From Chloroflexi bacterium HGW-Chloroflexi-3 (GTDB lineage: Bacteria > Chloroflexota > Anaerolineae > Anaerolineales > Anaerolineaceae), in assembly GCA_002842045.1 (NCBI GenBank), contig PHBX01000006.1, forward strand, positions 62,001 to 126,000: a stretch of 64,000 nucleotides of DNA, written 5' to 3'. Positions 8,698-17,839 of the stretch are shown one piece after another (positions within the stretch are counted from its first letter, which is position 1; every line of letters begins with the position of its first letter). Under the pieces are notes generated by a model. It worked only from the letters and a program-made list of their open reading frames with translations, was not told the origin of the DNA and did no database searches. The position numbers were made by a program, and so were the translations under genes.

Positions 8698-9272
8698 ACA
8701 ATTTCTCCTTCCTCTTGTTGGATGAATAGGACACCAACCAGTGAAATACCTAAAGTAATAATAACCAGAAATCCAGCCACCAAAACCGATTGTTCTACCC
8801 CTGCATAAAGAACTTCAAAGCCAGAGAAAGCTGTTAATAATCCAAAAATTATCCGAATCGGCCTGATGGACATCCCAATTTGCAATATACCCGTAATTAT
8901 GAGGAGAACACCACCCCAAATCAGTGTATCGGGTATTGGTAATCTAATTTTAATACTTTGCATGATAGAAAAACTAAAAATCCAGATGATAAGAACGATA
9001 ACCAATTTAAATCTTTGTTCTACTTTTTTGTCTTCAATTAATAATTTAGAATCTTCCTTTATCGCAGAGCCAAGGATCGCACCTGCCATCCAGCCAGCGA
9101 TTAATTTAACGACTGCCAAGCCTGTCGGCCAGACTTGCAGCACCATCCAAAAGACTGAAACATATATAGCAGCCATTGCGAGGATATTCCAACGCCATTT
9201 TTTATTAATGAACAGAATTAAAGAAGACAATCCTGCTAATAAAACCGGGAGAATATCAATCAGGGAGCTCAT
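8694..9272 (-). CDS. Small membrane protein, possibly NuoK/MrpC-like
   Basis: The 192-residue protein has about six hydrophobic segments with a short charged loop (KEDSKLLIEDKKVEQRFK) between the third and fourth. The last three segments, IFGLLTAFSGFEVLYAGV then a long hydrophobic stretch, have the arrangement of NuoK/MrpC, including a glutamate inside a membrane helix. The similarity is weak and I rate the NuoK-like call as a hypothesis. It sits between a NuoM-like gene (1 nt gap) and a NuoN-like gene (4-nt overlap), the place where a NuoK/MrpC partner is often found. Confidence 0.55.
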   Translation of the reverse strand: MSSLIDILPVLLAGLSSLILFINKKWRWNILAMAAIYVSVFWMVLQVWPTGLAVVKLIAGWMAGAILGSAIKEDSKLLIEDKKVEQRFKLVIVLIIWIFSFSIMQSIKIRLPIPDTLIWGGVLLIITGILQIGMSIRPIRIIFGLLTAFSGFEVLYAGVEQSVLVAGFLVIITLGISLVGVLFIQQEEGEIV

Positions 9273-9273
9273 T

Positions 9274-10866
9274 TTAAGTTAAATCTCCTGAGGTAATCAG
9301 GGTTATCAGCATCACCAGAAATACAATGACCCAGATGATACCCCCCTGACCTTCAAGTATATTCGTAAACACATTAACAATCCGTTGAAACAACCCGAGG
9401 AAAGACCAAATAAGATCATAAACCCAACGAAAACTTAAGAATCTGATGATTATATTTCCGAATGGTTTAAGGATTCTTTGCAAAAATTCTGCATATTCTG
9501 ACTCTCTTAAGAATTTTCGAATCAAAAAAAGAATGATCACAGGCAAGAAAAACGCAACAATACTTGCAAACAATATTCCTGGTATATACCAATTCAGGTC
9601 GCTGATAAGGAAAATCAACCATTGCGATAGGACTAATATGAATAATCCCAATGGATAGGTTAACCAAATCCATTTTTCTTTTTGAGATAATAATATATCA
9701 GCAATGGTTGCATGACGAAGATAACCAAGAATAATGATGGAGACTGAAAGAATCATTAAAATATTTCGGAAAATTCCACCAGACATAATTAGTCCTTGCC
9801 AACCAATCGCTGATGGTGTGAAAGGCAAACCAGTGATGCCAATAACAGCAAGTAAAGGGATAATGGTTAATTTTCTACCTCTGGCAGAAAACAAAAATAA
9901 AACAGACCCACTTAATATTAAAGCTAAAGTCCAGGCAAGGGTAGCTATTTGATTTCCATTAATGGAAGAATAAATTGCCAGGCCAGCCATCGTGACAATC
10001 CAATATGGTCGCCCTTCCAATTCTGATGATGATCCATACCACATAATAGCTCCAAATAATATGCCCACAACCGCCAAAGTGAGTAAGATACCCTGTGCTC
10101 TCTCATCAAAGGCTCCCATCGGTAAACGCAATAGAACAACCATTGAAGTTGCGACGCTTACCATCCTGATCGAATTACCCAAACCACGTCGAATCGGTGA
10201 GCCACTCACAAATGGCAAGTTGAATGGAATAACTCCTAATCTCAAACCTACCGCAATTAATATGATAAAACCTATGGAATTTGCTTCCTGACCAATTCTT
10301 AGTGGAGTACCCTGTTCATAACTGATTAATAAACCAAAAATAAAAATGAACAAACCTAGAATTTTTACAGCGAACGAAACAACGATTTCATTAATTTTTT
10401 GGTCAGAAATAACATTACGAATAAGAATTATAAATTCGATTATATCGACCAATGCCCAAACTAAAAGAATTGTAATAATGCTACTGGTTAATACCGCGAG
10501 AATTCCAACAGTATAAACGAGATATAAACCTGACCAAATCATTGGAGAAGGAATTTCATCCAATCGAGATGAATCAGTAATTATCACAGCAGTCTGTACA
10601 GCACACAAAGCGAGCAATAACGGCCATGATACTGAATCTAATTGAAGGGTGATCCCCCGTTGAGAAATTTCACCAATAGGAAACCATTCTGAGAATTTGA
10701 TTTGCAACGGGTAAAGCCACCGTAAACCTAAGATAATCCCCCAATTCGTGAGAGATAAAATTGATGCGATAAGCCATACACGACCGATATTGGCTTTAAT
10801 TCTCGTTAGTACCAGAATAAGTGCTGCTGCAAATAGATTAAAACCAATGGGTATAAGGGTTATCAT
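9274..10866 (-). CDS. Divergent NuoM/NuoL-like membrane protein
   Basis: The 530-residue protein has about 14 hydrophobic segments and the overall layout of complex I antiporter-like subunits. The conserved FPFHxWLPxAH motif is replaced by VIPFNLPFVSGSPIRRG, and the usual TM5 glutamate region reads VWALVDIIEF. Proton-channel residues are therefore altered compared with canonical NuoM. It is the first gene of the three-gene membrane cassette and starts 9 nt after the hydantoinase stop, so it may be cotranscribed with it. A structural role or an unusual ion pump are both possible. Confidence 0.65.
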   Translation of the reverse strand: MITLIPIGFNLFAAALILVLTRIKANIGRVWLIASILSLTNWGIILGLRWLYPLQIKFSEWFPIGEISQRGITLQLDSVSWPLLLALCAVQTAVIITDSSRLDEIPSPMIWSGLYLVYTVGILAVLTSSIITILLVWALVDIIEFIILIRNVISDQKINEIVVSFAVKILGLFIFIFGLLISYEQGTPLRIGQEANSIGFIILIAVGLRLGVIPFNLPFVSGSPIRRGLGNSIRMVSVATSMVVLLRLPMGAFDERAQGILLTLAVVGILFGAIMWYGSSSELEGRPYWIVTMAGLAIYSSINGNQIATLAWTLALILSGSVLFLFSARGRKLTIIPLLAVIGITGLPFTPSAIGWQGLIMSGGIFRNILMILSVSIIILGYLRHATIADILLSQKEKWIWLTYPLGLFILVLSQWLIFLISDLNWYIPGILFASIVAFFLPVIILFLIRKFLRESEYAEFLQRILKPFGNIIIRFLSFRWVYDLIWSFLGLFQRIVNVFTNILEGQGGIIWVIVFLVMLITLITSGDLT

Positions 10867-10875
10867 ACGATAAAA

Positions 10876-12297
10876 TCAAATAACCCTGTTAAATGGTTTA
10901 CGTCGCATGAATTTCCCATTTCCTGCTTTTCCTAACCACTTTCTACCATCAACCAGACAATTTCCTCTTAAGAAAACTTTTACAGGAAAACCTTCTAATT
11001 CCCATCCCTCATAGAGATTGTAATCTGTGCGCTGGTGAGACCATTCGCGTCCATATGTTAATTTCAAATTCGGGTCCCAAATCACTAAATCAGCGTCACT
11101 TCCTGGCTGTATTACTCCTTTTTGAGGATAGAGACCAAAAATTTTAGCTGGATTGGTGGATGTAAGGGCAACAAATTGATGCGGTGTGATCCTGCCCTTT
11201 ACAACACCCTCTGTCCAGAATATTGGCAATCGGTCACCTACTCCAGGCAAACCGTTTGGAATTTTGGTAAAGTCATCTTTCCCTAATTCCTTACCAGGTA
11301 TCATTACTTCCTTTCCTTCATAAAGAATAGGTTGTGTTCCATCAAAGAAAAATGGGCAATGGTCTGTTCCCAATACCTGAATCGTTCCATTCATAATCCC
11401 CTGCCACAACCGTTCATTATCTTCATCAAAACGCATGGGAGGAGAACAAATCCATTTTGCTCCATCCGCCTGCTTAAGATTTTCGACTGTAAAAAACAAG
11501 TATTGGGGACATGTCTCTCCCATAACCGGAATACCTAAATCCCGTCCATAAGCTAACTGATCAACCTCCCCTCCGGCGTTCATATGGACAATATATAAAG
11601 GCGCATCTGTGTGAGCAGAAAGTGAAATTCCTCTGGAGACAGCTTCTACAGCACCCCAGGCAGGCCTTGTATGGGCGTGCCATTCAGGGGCTGTATAACC
11701 GGCTGCCAATGCTTCCTGAACAAGGATTTCTATGATGTCACCGTTTTCTGCGTGCAGCATGGTTAAAAACCCATGTTTTTTTGCTATGCGCATTACTTTA
11801 AAAATATCAGCATCTTGCAACCTCAAAGTGGAGTTATACGCAGTAAATACTTTTAATGAGGTCACCCCAATATCAATAAGCGAAGGAATCTGTTCAGCAA
11901 CCTCTGAATTGAATATGGAAATATTCATATGAAAACCATAATCAATCGCTGCTTTCGGTTCAGATTTTTTTAACCAATCCGAAATATCATTTTTCAGATC
12001 ATTTCCAGTTTGAGGAACAAAATCAAGAACAGTAGTAGTACCACCAAATGCAGCTGCTTTATGCCCGGTGTAATGATCATCTGAGGAAACTGTATTAAAC
12101 ATAGGAAGATCAAAATGAGTGTGCACATCAATTCCACCAGGAAGAATTAATTTCTCATGAGCGTCTACAATTTGATCAATACCTTTTGTTGATAAATTTA
12201 TTCCGATCCGCACAATTTTTTCATCATCAATTAGAATATCTGCTTTACATTCATCAGAAGCAGAAATTAATGTTCCACCCCGAATAATCGTTTTCAT
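10876..12297 (-). CDS. hydA: Dihydropyrimidinase / D-hydantoinase (YgeZ/HyuA-like)
   Basis: This is a cyclic amidohydrolase that opens dihydropyrimidine or hydantoin-type rings. The 473-residue protein shows the binuclear metal site: DVHTHFDLP near 57-65, the carboxylated lysine in SLKVFTAYN near 148-156, HAENGD near 181, YIVHMN near 237 and GTDHCPF near 315. It sits at the end of a purine/ureide gene region. In E. coli-type anaerobic purine gene sets the corresponding gene is ygeZ, next to ygeY and ygeW, both of which also occur here. The true substrate (dihydropyrimidine, allantoin-like or other ureide) cannot be read from sequence. It is preceded by a small gene of unknown function. Confidence 0.85.
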   Translation of the reverse strand: MKTIIRGGTLISASDECKADILIDDEKIVRIGINLSTKGIDQIVDAHEKLILPGGIDVHTHFDLPMFNTVSSDDHYTGHKAAAFGGTTTVLDFVPQTGNDLKNDISDWLKKSEPKAAIDYGFHMNISIFNSEVAEQIPSLIDIGVTSLKVFTAYNSTLRLQDADIFKVMRIAKKHGFLTMLHAENGDIIEILVQEALAAGYTAPEWHAHTRPAWGAVEAVSRGISLSAHTDAPLYIVHMNAGGEVDQLAYGRDLGIPVMGETCPQYLFFTVENLKQADGAKWICSPPMRFDEDNERLWQGIMNGTIQVLGTDHCPFFFDGTQPILYEGKEVMIPGKELGKDDFTKIPNGLPGVGDRLPIFWTEGVVKGRITPHQFVALTSTNPAKIFGLYPQKGVIQPGSDADLVIWDPNLKLTYGREWSHQRTDYNLYEGWELEGFPVKVFLRGNCLVDGRKWLGKAGNGKFMRRKPFNRVI

Positions 12298-12327
12298 TTC
12301 TTCCTCATCCTGTCTTAATATCCTAAT

Positions 12328-12894
12328 TTAATTATCATCTTTGATTTTATCCCATTCCAGAAGTATCTTCAAAAAATCTATTTCGAAATTTTTAATATTA
12401 TCTTCAGGTTGATTATAATCCCCGCTTTTTTCTGCTCTTTCCTTCAGAGATTTCCACAAGATTTCCCGTTCTTCGCCCTCAACCACCAGATCACGCACTG
12501 TGGATGCATTTTTCATCAGAAATCCTGTTGTATACAAAAACGTGATTCTTCGCCAGCGGTCCGCATGGATGGGATTTTCGAGTGGAATTAAATCTCCGAT
12601 CTGAATCTTGAAATACTCCTCATTAGCACGTGGATGATCTTTTTGGTCTCGAAATAATTGTGAGCGTGAGGTTAATTCGTGCCCTTTGACCGGGGAAATA
12701 TACTTGATTTGCCAACGATTATTATCGTCAAATGCAGCTGTCTGGTAAAAAGCAATATAATCAACAGCAATGACCTTGGGGGCATTTTTAAGCGGAATAC
12801 GATACCAACCCAATAATCGTGCTAACTCCAGGTCTTTTGGATTCGGCACGATGGCGACAAGAACAAGATCTGTGTCTGCTGGATAAGAATTCAT
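12328..12894 (-). CDS. Conserved-looking protein of unknown function
   Basis: The 188-residue soluble protein has no signal peptide or membrane segment. It begins MNSYPADTDLVLVAIVPNPKDLELARLLGWYRIPLK and is rich in aromatic and charged residues; I do not recognise the family. The PKDLELARLLGWYRIP region, YFKIQIGDLIPLENP and RRITFLYTTG are good candidate motifs. An AGGA ribosome-binding site precedes the ATG. The gene lies just after a terminator and 30 nt before the hydantoinase gene, so a shared transcript is likely. A nucleic-acid-related role is one idea from its basic, aromatic composition, but it is only a guess. Confidence 0.65.
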   Translation of the reverse strand: MNSYPADTDLVLVAIVPNPKDLELARLLGWYRIPLKNAPKVIAVDYIAFYQTAAFDDNNRWQIKYISPVKGHELTSRSQLFRDQKDHPRANEEYFKIQIGDLIPLENPIHADRWRRITFLYTTGFLMKNASTVRDLVVEGEEREILWKSLKERAEKSGDYNQPEDNIKNFEIDFLKILLEWDKIKDDN

Positions 12895-12924
12895 TTATGT
12901 CCTGTAAATTATGTATATTTTATT

Positions 12925-12964
12925 AAAGGGGTTCTATGAATTTGCACCATAGAACCCCTTTTTT
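12925..12964 (-). terminator. Strong terminator after the thrC-GT2-PLP operon
   Basis: An 11-bp perfect stem (GGGGTTCTATG / CATAGAACCCC) with a 9-nt loop lies directly after the PLP-enzyme stop. It is flanked by A/T pairs, with a T-run (six) on the plus strand and TTTAATAAAAT on the minus strand. It should separate this operon from the hydantoinase unit. Confidence 0.85.
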
Positions 12965-12980
12965 AGAAATTTATTGATAA

Positions 12981-14459
12981 CTAGTTGTATTTTTTCAACA
13001 AACCAACACGATCATTGAATTCGGAAATATATTCATCAATTTCTTCCAATTGAGATTGGAATCCAGTCCAATAATCTTTGTCATACCATTGGTCCATAAT
13101 TTCATTGTAGGTCTTACCTTGTTGTTCAACCCAGGTATAATATTTGAGATTGTGAACTCTTTTCTGATCCTGATACGTTAATTCCACCAAATTATCTGTT
13201 GATTCTCCCATAAGCGCAGATGCATAAGCTTCAGCAGCATCGTGACTGGTAAATTCGCCAAATTGTTCTCGATACTCGACAATTCTCGAGTCGTACAATT
13301 CTACTGAATCCGTTAAGACTGCAAGCACAATATCATCCTCTGTCAGTTCATAATATTTAGCAAATTTGATGGCTGTCAGCATGTTTGCAATTCCAGAATG
13401 ACCGAAGAGATGCAGGTTCTGGATAATTTGTTCAGGTACACCTTTCTTGGCTAAATATTGCTTTCCTTCAGGCTCATTAAATAATCTTACAATTTTTACA
13501 ACCGAATTATCATCTATGGCTGTCACCATATCGGTATTCTTCACATTATGAATCCAGGGAACGTGTTTATCGCCAATTCCTTCGATCCGATGGGCGCCGA
13601 AACCATTATTCAATAATGTAGGGCATTGTAATGCTTCTGAAGCAACAACCTTCGATGTTGGGAATAATTGCTTCAAATAATCTCCAACACCAATCGTACC
13701 GGCTGAGCCAGTAGTCGCGCAGAATCCAGCAAAATTACTGTTGGGGTTCATTTCGGCTTTAAGAATTTCTTCCATGGCATGGCCAGTGACACTATAATGC
13801 CATAAATAGTTGCCGAATTCATCGAATTGGTTGAAAATAACCAAAGGTTCTCCAGATTGTCTGAGTTCCCAGCATTTATCAAAGATTTCTTTCACATTTG
13901 ATTCACTTCCAGGGGTGGCAATCACCTGTGTGGCAACATTTTTAAGCCAATCAAATCTTTCCTGGCTCATCTCTTCAGGAAGGATAGCAATCGATTCACA
14001 AGCTAATAATTTGGAGTCGTATGCTCCACCACGGCAATAATTTCCGGTGGAAGGCCAAACTGCTTTATGGACAGTCGGATCGAATTGACCGGTGACCAAT
14101 CTGGGAACCAGACAACCATATGCAGCACCCACCTTATGGGCACCGGTTGGGAACCATTTTCCAACCAAAACTATAATTCTAGCTTTTACACCGGTGAGAG
14201 AAGATGGTAATTCTACATAATTTACACCACCAAATTTTCCACCAAAATCTTTTGGCTCATTCTTCCAGGTAATACGGAAAAGATTTCTCGGATGAATATC
14301 CCATAATCCAATATTTGCTAATTCTTCTTTAATTTTCCCTGGAACTGACGCTGGATTTCGTTGTTGTGCAAGAGTAGGGAGAATGATGTTTCTTTCTCGT
14401 GCCCGTTGAACGGAGCGATTCCTTGCTTCTTCGTTTATTGAAAAATCTATTTTTGCCAT
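12981..14459 (-). CDS. PLP-dependent fold-type II enzyme of unknown substrate
   Basis: The 492-residue protein belongs to the tryptophan synthase beta / cysteine synthase / threonine synthase superfamily. The likely Schiff-base lysine is Lys109 in PTGAHKVGAA. The asparagine loop is STGNYCRGGAYDS, the glycine-rich phosphate loop is TTGSAGTIG, and a late LTDSVELYDS could hold the pyridine-nitrogen ligand. It lacks the SFKDR motif of threonine synthase and the motif expected for YgeX diaminopropionate ammonia-lyase, so I do not assign it to either. An AGGAAG ribosome-binding site precedes the ATG. It is the last gene of thrC-GT2-PLP, whose promoter carries the same palindrome as the purine operon. 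That makes an elimination or replacement step in purine or amino-acid breakdown plausible but unproven. Confidence 0.8.
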   Translation of the reverse strand: MAKIDFSINEEARNRSVQRARERNIILPTLAQQRNPASVPGKIKEELANIGLWDIHPRNLFRITWKNEPKDFGGKFGGVNYVELPSSLTGVKARIIVLVGKWFPTGAHKVGAAYGCLVPRLVTGQFDPTVHKAVWPSTGNYCRGGAYDSKLLACESIAILPEEMSQERFDWLKNVATQVIATPGSESNVKEIFDKCWELRQSGEPLVIFNQFDEFGNYLWHYSVTGHAMEEILKAEMNPNSNFAGFCATTGSAGTIGVGDYLKQLFPTSKVVASEALQCPTLLNNGFGAHRIEGIGDKHVPWIHNVKNTDMVTAIDDNSVVKIVRLFNEPEGKQYLAKKGVPEQIIQNLHLFGHSGIANMLTAIKFAKYYELTEDDIVLAVLTDSVELYDSRIVEYREQFGEFTSHDAAEAYASALMGESTDNLVELTYQDQKRVHNLKYYTWVEQQGKTYNEIMDQWYDKDYWTGFQSQLEEIDEYISEFNDRVGLLKKYN

Positions 14460-14468
14460 ATTATCTTC

Positions 14469-15422
14469 CTATTCCTTTGAATTTTTATTATCAGAAGGTG
14501 CTTCACTAACAATATAGAGTGGTCGCCCTTTAACCTCATCGTATATACGTCCAATATATTCACCTAATATTCCTAAGGAAATTAACTGAACACCCCCCAA
14601 AAATAAAACCGCTATTAAAGTTGTTGCCTGACCTATAAACTGTTGTGATCCAAGAATTCTCATCAAGATTACAACTGGGATTGCTATCAGACTGATGCCA
14701 GCTGAGATAAATCCCATATAAGTGGCAATTTGCAATGGAACGTACGAAAAACCGGTGATGGCAGTCAATGCCAGCTTCATCATTTTTTTAATGGGATACT
14801 TTGTTTCACCCGCTAAACGAGCTGCTCGCTTATAAGTCACACCTACTTGTTTAAACCCGACCCAAGCTGACATTCCTCGCAAAAAGCGGTGATGTTCTCG
14901 CATCGTATTCATTACACTGACAACTTTTCGATCCATCAATCGAAAATCGCCAGTGTCCAGGGGAATTTTAACGTCCGTAATACGAAAAATCAATCGGTAA
15001 AATACGGAAGCAGTGACCTTCTTAAAAAATGTCTCTCCTTCCCGGTCGGACCTGACAGCATAAACAACTTCATAACCTTCCTGCCATTTCTCAATCAATT
15101 GAAGAATGACCTCTGGTGGATCTTGTAAATCGGAATCTATAATGACAACAGCTCGCCCGCGACTAAAATCTAAACCAGCTGTAACTGCAATCTGGTGACC
15201 AAAATTTCTAGCAAAAATTACAGGTCTGATTCTCCCATCGTTATGAGCAATATCCCGAATCAGATTGGTTGAACCATCGGTTGAGCCATCATCCACAAGA
15301 ATCAATTCCCAGGATTGTTCAGATTTATCCATTACTTCTTTGATACGATCGTAAAGAATGGGCAAATTTTCTAATTCATTATAAATCGGGGCAATAATTG
15401 TAAAAACTGGTGAATTATCCAC
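14469..15422 (-). CDS. Family 2 glycosyltransferase with C-terminal membrane anchors (DPM1/GtrB type)
   Basis: The enzyme would transfer a sugar, typically to polyprenyl phosphate, at the inner membrane face. The 317-residue protein has an N-terminal GT-A domain: [26 protein letters not shown] near 41-50, and [11 protein letters not shown] near 96-106 with the DxD-like metal site. Two hydrophobic helices follow near 230-300, ending in [17 protein letters not shown], typical of GtrB and PgaC-like dolichol-phosphate transferases. It sits between thrC (2-nt gap) and a PLP enzyme (9-nt gap), an unexpected place for a cell-envelope gene. It shares their operon by position but perhaps not their pathway. 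Confidence 0.88.
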   Translation of the reverse strand: MDNSPVFTIIAPIYNELENLPILYDRIKEVMDKSEQSWELILVDDGSTDGSTNLIRDIAHNDGRIRPVIFARNFGHQIAVTAGLDFSRGRAVVIIDSDLQDPPEVILQLIEKWQEGYEVVYAVRSDREGETFFKKVTASVFYRLIFRITDVKIPLDTGDFRLMDRKVVSVMNTMREHHRFLRGMSAWVGFKQVGVTYKRAARLAGETKYPIKKMMKLALTAITGFSYVPLQIATYMGFISAGISLIAIPVVILMRILGSQQFIGQATTLIAVLFLGGVQLISLGILGEYIGRIYDEVKGRPLYIVSEAPSDNKNSKE

Positions 15423-15424
15423 TG

Positions 15425-16681
15425 TTATTCTCTGTTATTTTGAAGATATCTTTTCAAAGATTGCATCGTTGGTTCTATTATGGGTGCTTCTTTGACTGCC
15501 ATCAGCGCAGCTCTTATATCCTTAAGCCCAGATCCTGTATTAATTACCAGAACTGGATCTTCTGGTTTGATCATACCTGATTCAATTGCACTTACCAAAC
15601 CAGCATATGCTGTTGCTCCAGCAGGTTCTGAAAAAATTCCAACTTTACCAAGCTCAGATATTGCGTTTAGAATTTGCTGGTCACTCACGAGTAGATACGA
15701 ACCTTTGGTTTGTGATGCTGCTCTCACTGCTCTGATTCCATCTCGAGGTAAATCAACAGAAATACTGTCCGCAATAGTATCCGCTTTTACCGAAATAATT
15801 TCTTCAGATTTTCTTTGAAATGCATTGGCAATTGCTGCAGAGCCTTTTGATTGTACGCCAAAGATTCTTGGCATATGATCTAACCAACCTAACGAAATCA
15901 AATCTTTAAATCCTTTGTGAATTCCAGAAATAATATTTCCATCACCCACGCTGACAAATATTGATAATGGTTGGTTGTTCATAGATTTCTTGACAATAAT
16001 TTCTTCCCAAATTTCAAAAGCAGCAGTCTTTTTTCCCTCTATAGTGAATGGGTTGTATCCTGTATTTCGACAATACCAGCCAAATTCATTTACTGCATCT
16101 ACCGATAAATCAAACGCGGAATCATAATTGCCATCTACCAGAATTACTTCTGCTCTGTATATTAGAAGTTGTGCAATTTTTGCAGGTGGAGCTGTTTTTG
16201 GTGCAAAAATTATGGCTTTTTGCTCAACAGCAGCGGCCAAACCTGCCAGGGCAGCCCCGGCATTTCCTGTTGAAGCAGTCACAACAACGTCAGACCCAAT
16301 CTCTTTGGCTCTGGCGATCACAACTGCACTGGCTCGATCCTTGAATGAAGCGGTGGGGTTTTTTCCCTCGTCTTTTATCCATAAATATTTAAGGTTTAAC
16401 TCTCTTTTCAACTGATTTGGAGAATAGACAGGGGTTCCACCAGTCATCCGGAATGGTGTGCCTTCAAACCCAGGATCAGAGACTGGCAATAATGGCAAAT
16501 ACCGCCAGAGATAATTTTCTTCTCTGGATGTAATGTCACTGGCTTCATATTTTCTCTTAATTGAGGAAATGTCCTGGACAATGTCCAGATTACCACCATC
16601 TTTTGGACAGGTATAAAGTTCTTGTGTACAAGCATATTCTGTTCCACAAATGGAACAAGCGTAACCCAGAAATTTATTCAT
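15425..16681 (-). CDS. thrC: Threonine synthase (zinc-ribbon form)
   Basis: The enzyme converts O-phosphohomoserine to threonine. The 418-residue PLP protein has an N-terminal zinc-ribbon (Cys9, Cys12, Cys18, Cys25) as in many archaeal and deep-branching bacterial threonine synthases. The PLP lysine is Lys114 in TASFKDRAS, followed by [12 protein letters not shown] and the late NTGSGLKD loop. It is the first gene of thrC-GT2-PLP. The upstream region holds a TTGTCTGACAA palindrome abutting a promoter, matching the one before ssnA, which is unusual control for a biosynthetic gene. A related lyase activity is possible in this context, but threonine synthase is the best call. Confidence 0.85.
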   Translation of the reverse strand: MNKFLGYACSICGTEYACTQELYTCPKDGGNLDIVQDISSIKRKYEASDITSREENYLWRYLPLLPVSDPGFEGTPFRMTGGTPVYSPNQLKRELNLKYLWIKDEGKNPTASFKDRASAVVIARAKEIGSDVVVTASTGNAGAALAGLAAAVEQKAIIFAPKTAPPAKIAQLLIYRAEVILVDGNYDSAFDLSVDAVNEFGWYCRNTGYNPFTIEGKKTAAFEIWEEIIVKKSMNNQPLSIFVSVGDGNIISGIHKGFKDLISLGWLDHMPRIFGVQSKGSAAIANAFQRKSEEIISVKADTIADSISVDLPRDGIRAVRAASQTKGSYLLVSDQQILNAISELGKVGIFSEPAGATAYAGLVSAIESGMIKPEDPVLVINTGSGLKDIRAALMAVKEAPIIEPTMQSLKRYLQNNRE

Positions 16682-16727
16682 TGTCTACCTGAATTCTAAT
16701 GCACTTATGTTTTCTACGAATAGTAAT

Positions 16728-16733
16728 ATTATA
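16728..16733 (-). promoter_or_regulatory. Perfect -10 box near thrC (alternative promoter)
   Basis: A perfect TATAAT on the minus strand lies about 47 nt upstream of the thrC ATG. The hexamer 17-18 nt upstream is a poor -35 match, so this may be a secondary start next to the promoter at 16739-16767. Confidence 0.4.
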
Positions 16734-16738
16734 ACTTG

Positions 16739-16779
16739 AATGTATTATTAAAGCTTCATTTGTGTAAGTTGTCTGACAA
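16739..16779 (-). promoter_or_regulatory. thrC promoter with TTGTCTGACAA operator-like palindrome
   Basis: On the minus strand the perfect 11-bp palindrome TTGTCAGACAA (16769-16779) lies 1 nt upstream of a possible -35 box TTACAC (16762-16767). That is followed after 17 nt by TACATT (16739-16744). The palindrome fits the general GntR pattern TNGTNNNACNA. The same 11-mer, in the same place relative to the -35, precedes ssnA. The promoter boxes are each 4/6 matches, so the operator evidence is stronger than the promoter evidence. Confidence 0.6.
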
Positions 16780-16832
16780 TTAATAAATCGTAATCCATTG
16801 AGTTCTTCCATCAACCCCAAAACCCTGGCAAA

Positions 16833-17831
16833 CTATTGGCGTTCAAAAGGTGTTCCCAAAGAACCAGGTTGGCGGGATTGCATGGATCGCAATATTTTTG
16901 ATGCTCCTAGGCGAACTGTGTCTGGTAAACTGGCTATTAATCTCTCCATCCATTCAGTATTACCCATATTCACAAATAATAAAGCAAGAATCATCAAAGG
17001 AAATGGCGCAACCTGAAGCACCTGTGAAGGAATTGATGTCATGTATGGTTGTAAAACCAAACCTAACCATTGTAAAAAAGCAAACAAATATGCACCAAAT
17101 GCAGCTCGAATTGGATTCCAACCACCGAAAATTGTAATAGCCAACACAATCCATCCAATTCCATCCAGTCCAGTGATCGTTCCTTTCCAGCCTGGTTTTA
17201 CGCTTAATGTATATAGGGGGCCGGCTAATCCAACGAGTGCTCCACCAACGATTGTATAAAAGTACCGCATTTTTTGTACATTTGCACCTCTAACATAAGC
17301 AGCAGCTGGTTTCTCCCCAATTCCTTGCAGCATTAATCCAGGGCGGGTTTTAAATATCCAGAACCAGGCAATACCAATCATGATAATACTTAAATAAGTC
17401 ATTAAAGACTGCTGGAATAATAATCTTCCTAAAATCGGGATATCTTTTAGTAGTGGGATCGAGGTTGAAAGCATTATTGGACCCTGGGAACCCATAATGG
17501 GATTCCCTAAAAAATATGCAAGATCACGACAGGTTATTGCAAGAATGAAACCGACAGCTACCTGAGATTGTTTTAGGGTAATGCTACTAAAAGCAACAAT
17601 CGTTGATACCAAAGCACCTACAACCATTCCGGCCAGGAAACCAAAAAATAGACTATCAGTCTCTACTGCCACCCAAAAACCAATCATAGCGGATAAGAGT
17701 ATTACACCATTAAGAGATAAATTAATTACTCCTGCTCGTTCTGTCAGTGTCTCTCCAATGACAGCAATTACAATAGGAGCACCAGAAGCGATCACACCTG
17801 CCAATCCAAAAAGAATAATATCACCCGACAT
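16833..17831 (-). CDS. Nucleoside ABC transporter permease (NupQ/YufQ type)
   Basis: This is the inner-membrane subunit of a BMP-type nucleoside importer. The 332-residue protein has 8-9 hydrophobic segments and the branched-chain permease-family features (LTERAGVINLSLNGVILLSAM near 27-47, and GVRGANVQK-like YVRGANVQKMRYF near 207). The LTERAGVxNLSxxG pattern is characteristic of YufQ/NupQ-type permeases. It lies 8 nt downstream of the second permease gene and is the last gene of bmp-ATPase-permease-permease. About 150 nt separate it from thrC. Confidence 0.9.
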   Translation of the reverse strand: MSGDIILFGLAGVIASGAPIVIAVIGETLTERAGVINLSLNGVILLSAMIGFWVAVETDSLFFGFLAGMVVGALVSTIVAFSSITLKQSQVAVGFILAITCRDLAYFLGNPIMGSQGPIMLSTSIPLLKDIPILGRLLFQQSLMTYLSIIMIGIAWFWIFKTRPGLMLQGIGEKPAAAYVRGANVQKMRYFYTIVGGALVGLAGPLYTLSVKPGWKGTITGLDGIGWIVLAITIFGGWNPIRAAFGAYLFAFLQWLGLVLQPYMTSIPSQVLQVAPFPLMILALLFVNMGNTEWMERLIASLPDTVRLGASKILRSMQSRQPGSLGTPFERQ

Positions 17832-17839
17832 AGAAACTC

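Noticed and set aside
12981..14459. Assignment of the PLP enzyme as YgeX (diaminopropionate ammonia-lyase)
   Set aside because: The lysine motif and flanking sequence do not match what I know of that family; context alone is not enough.
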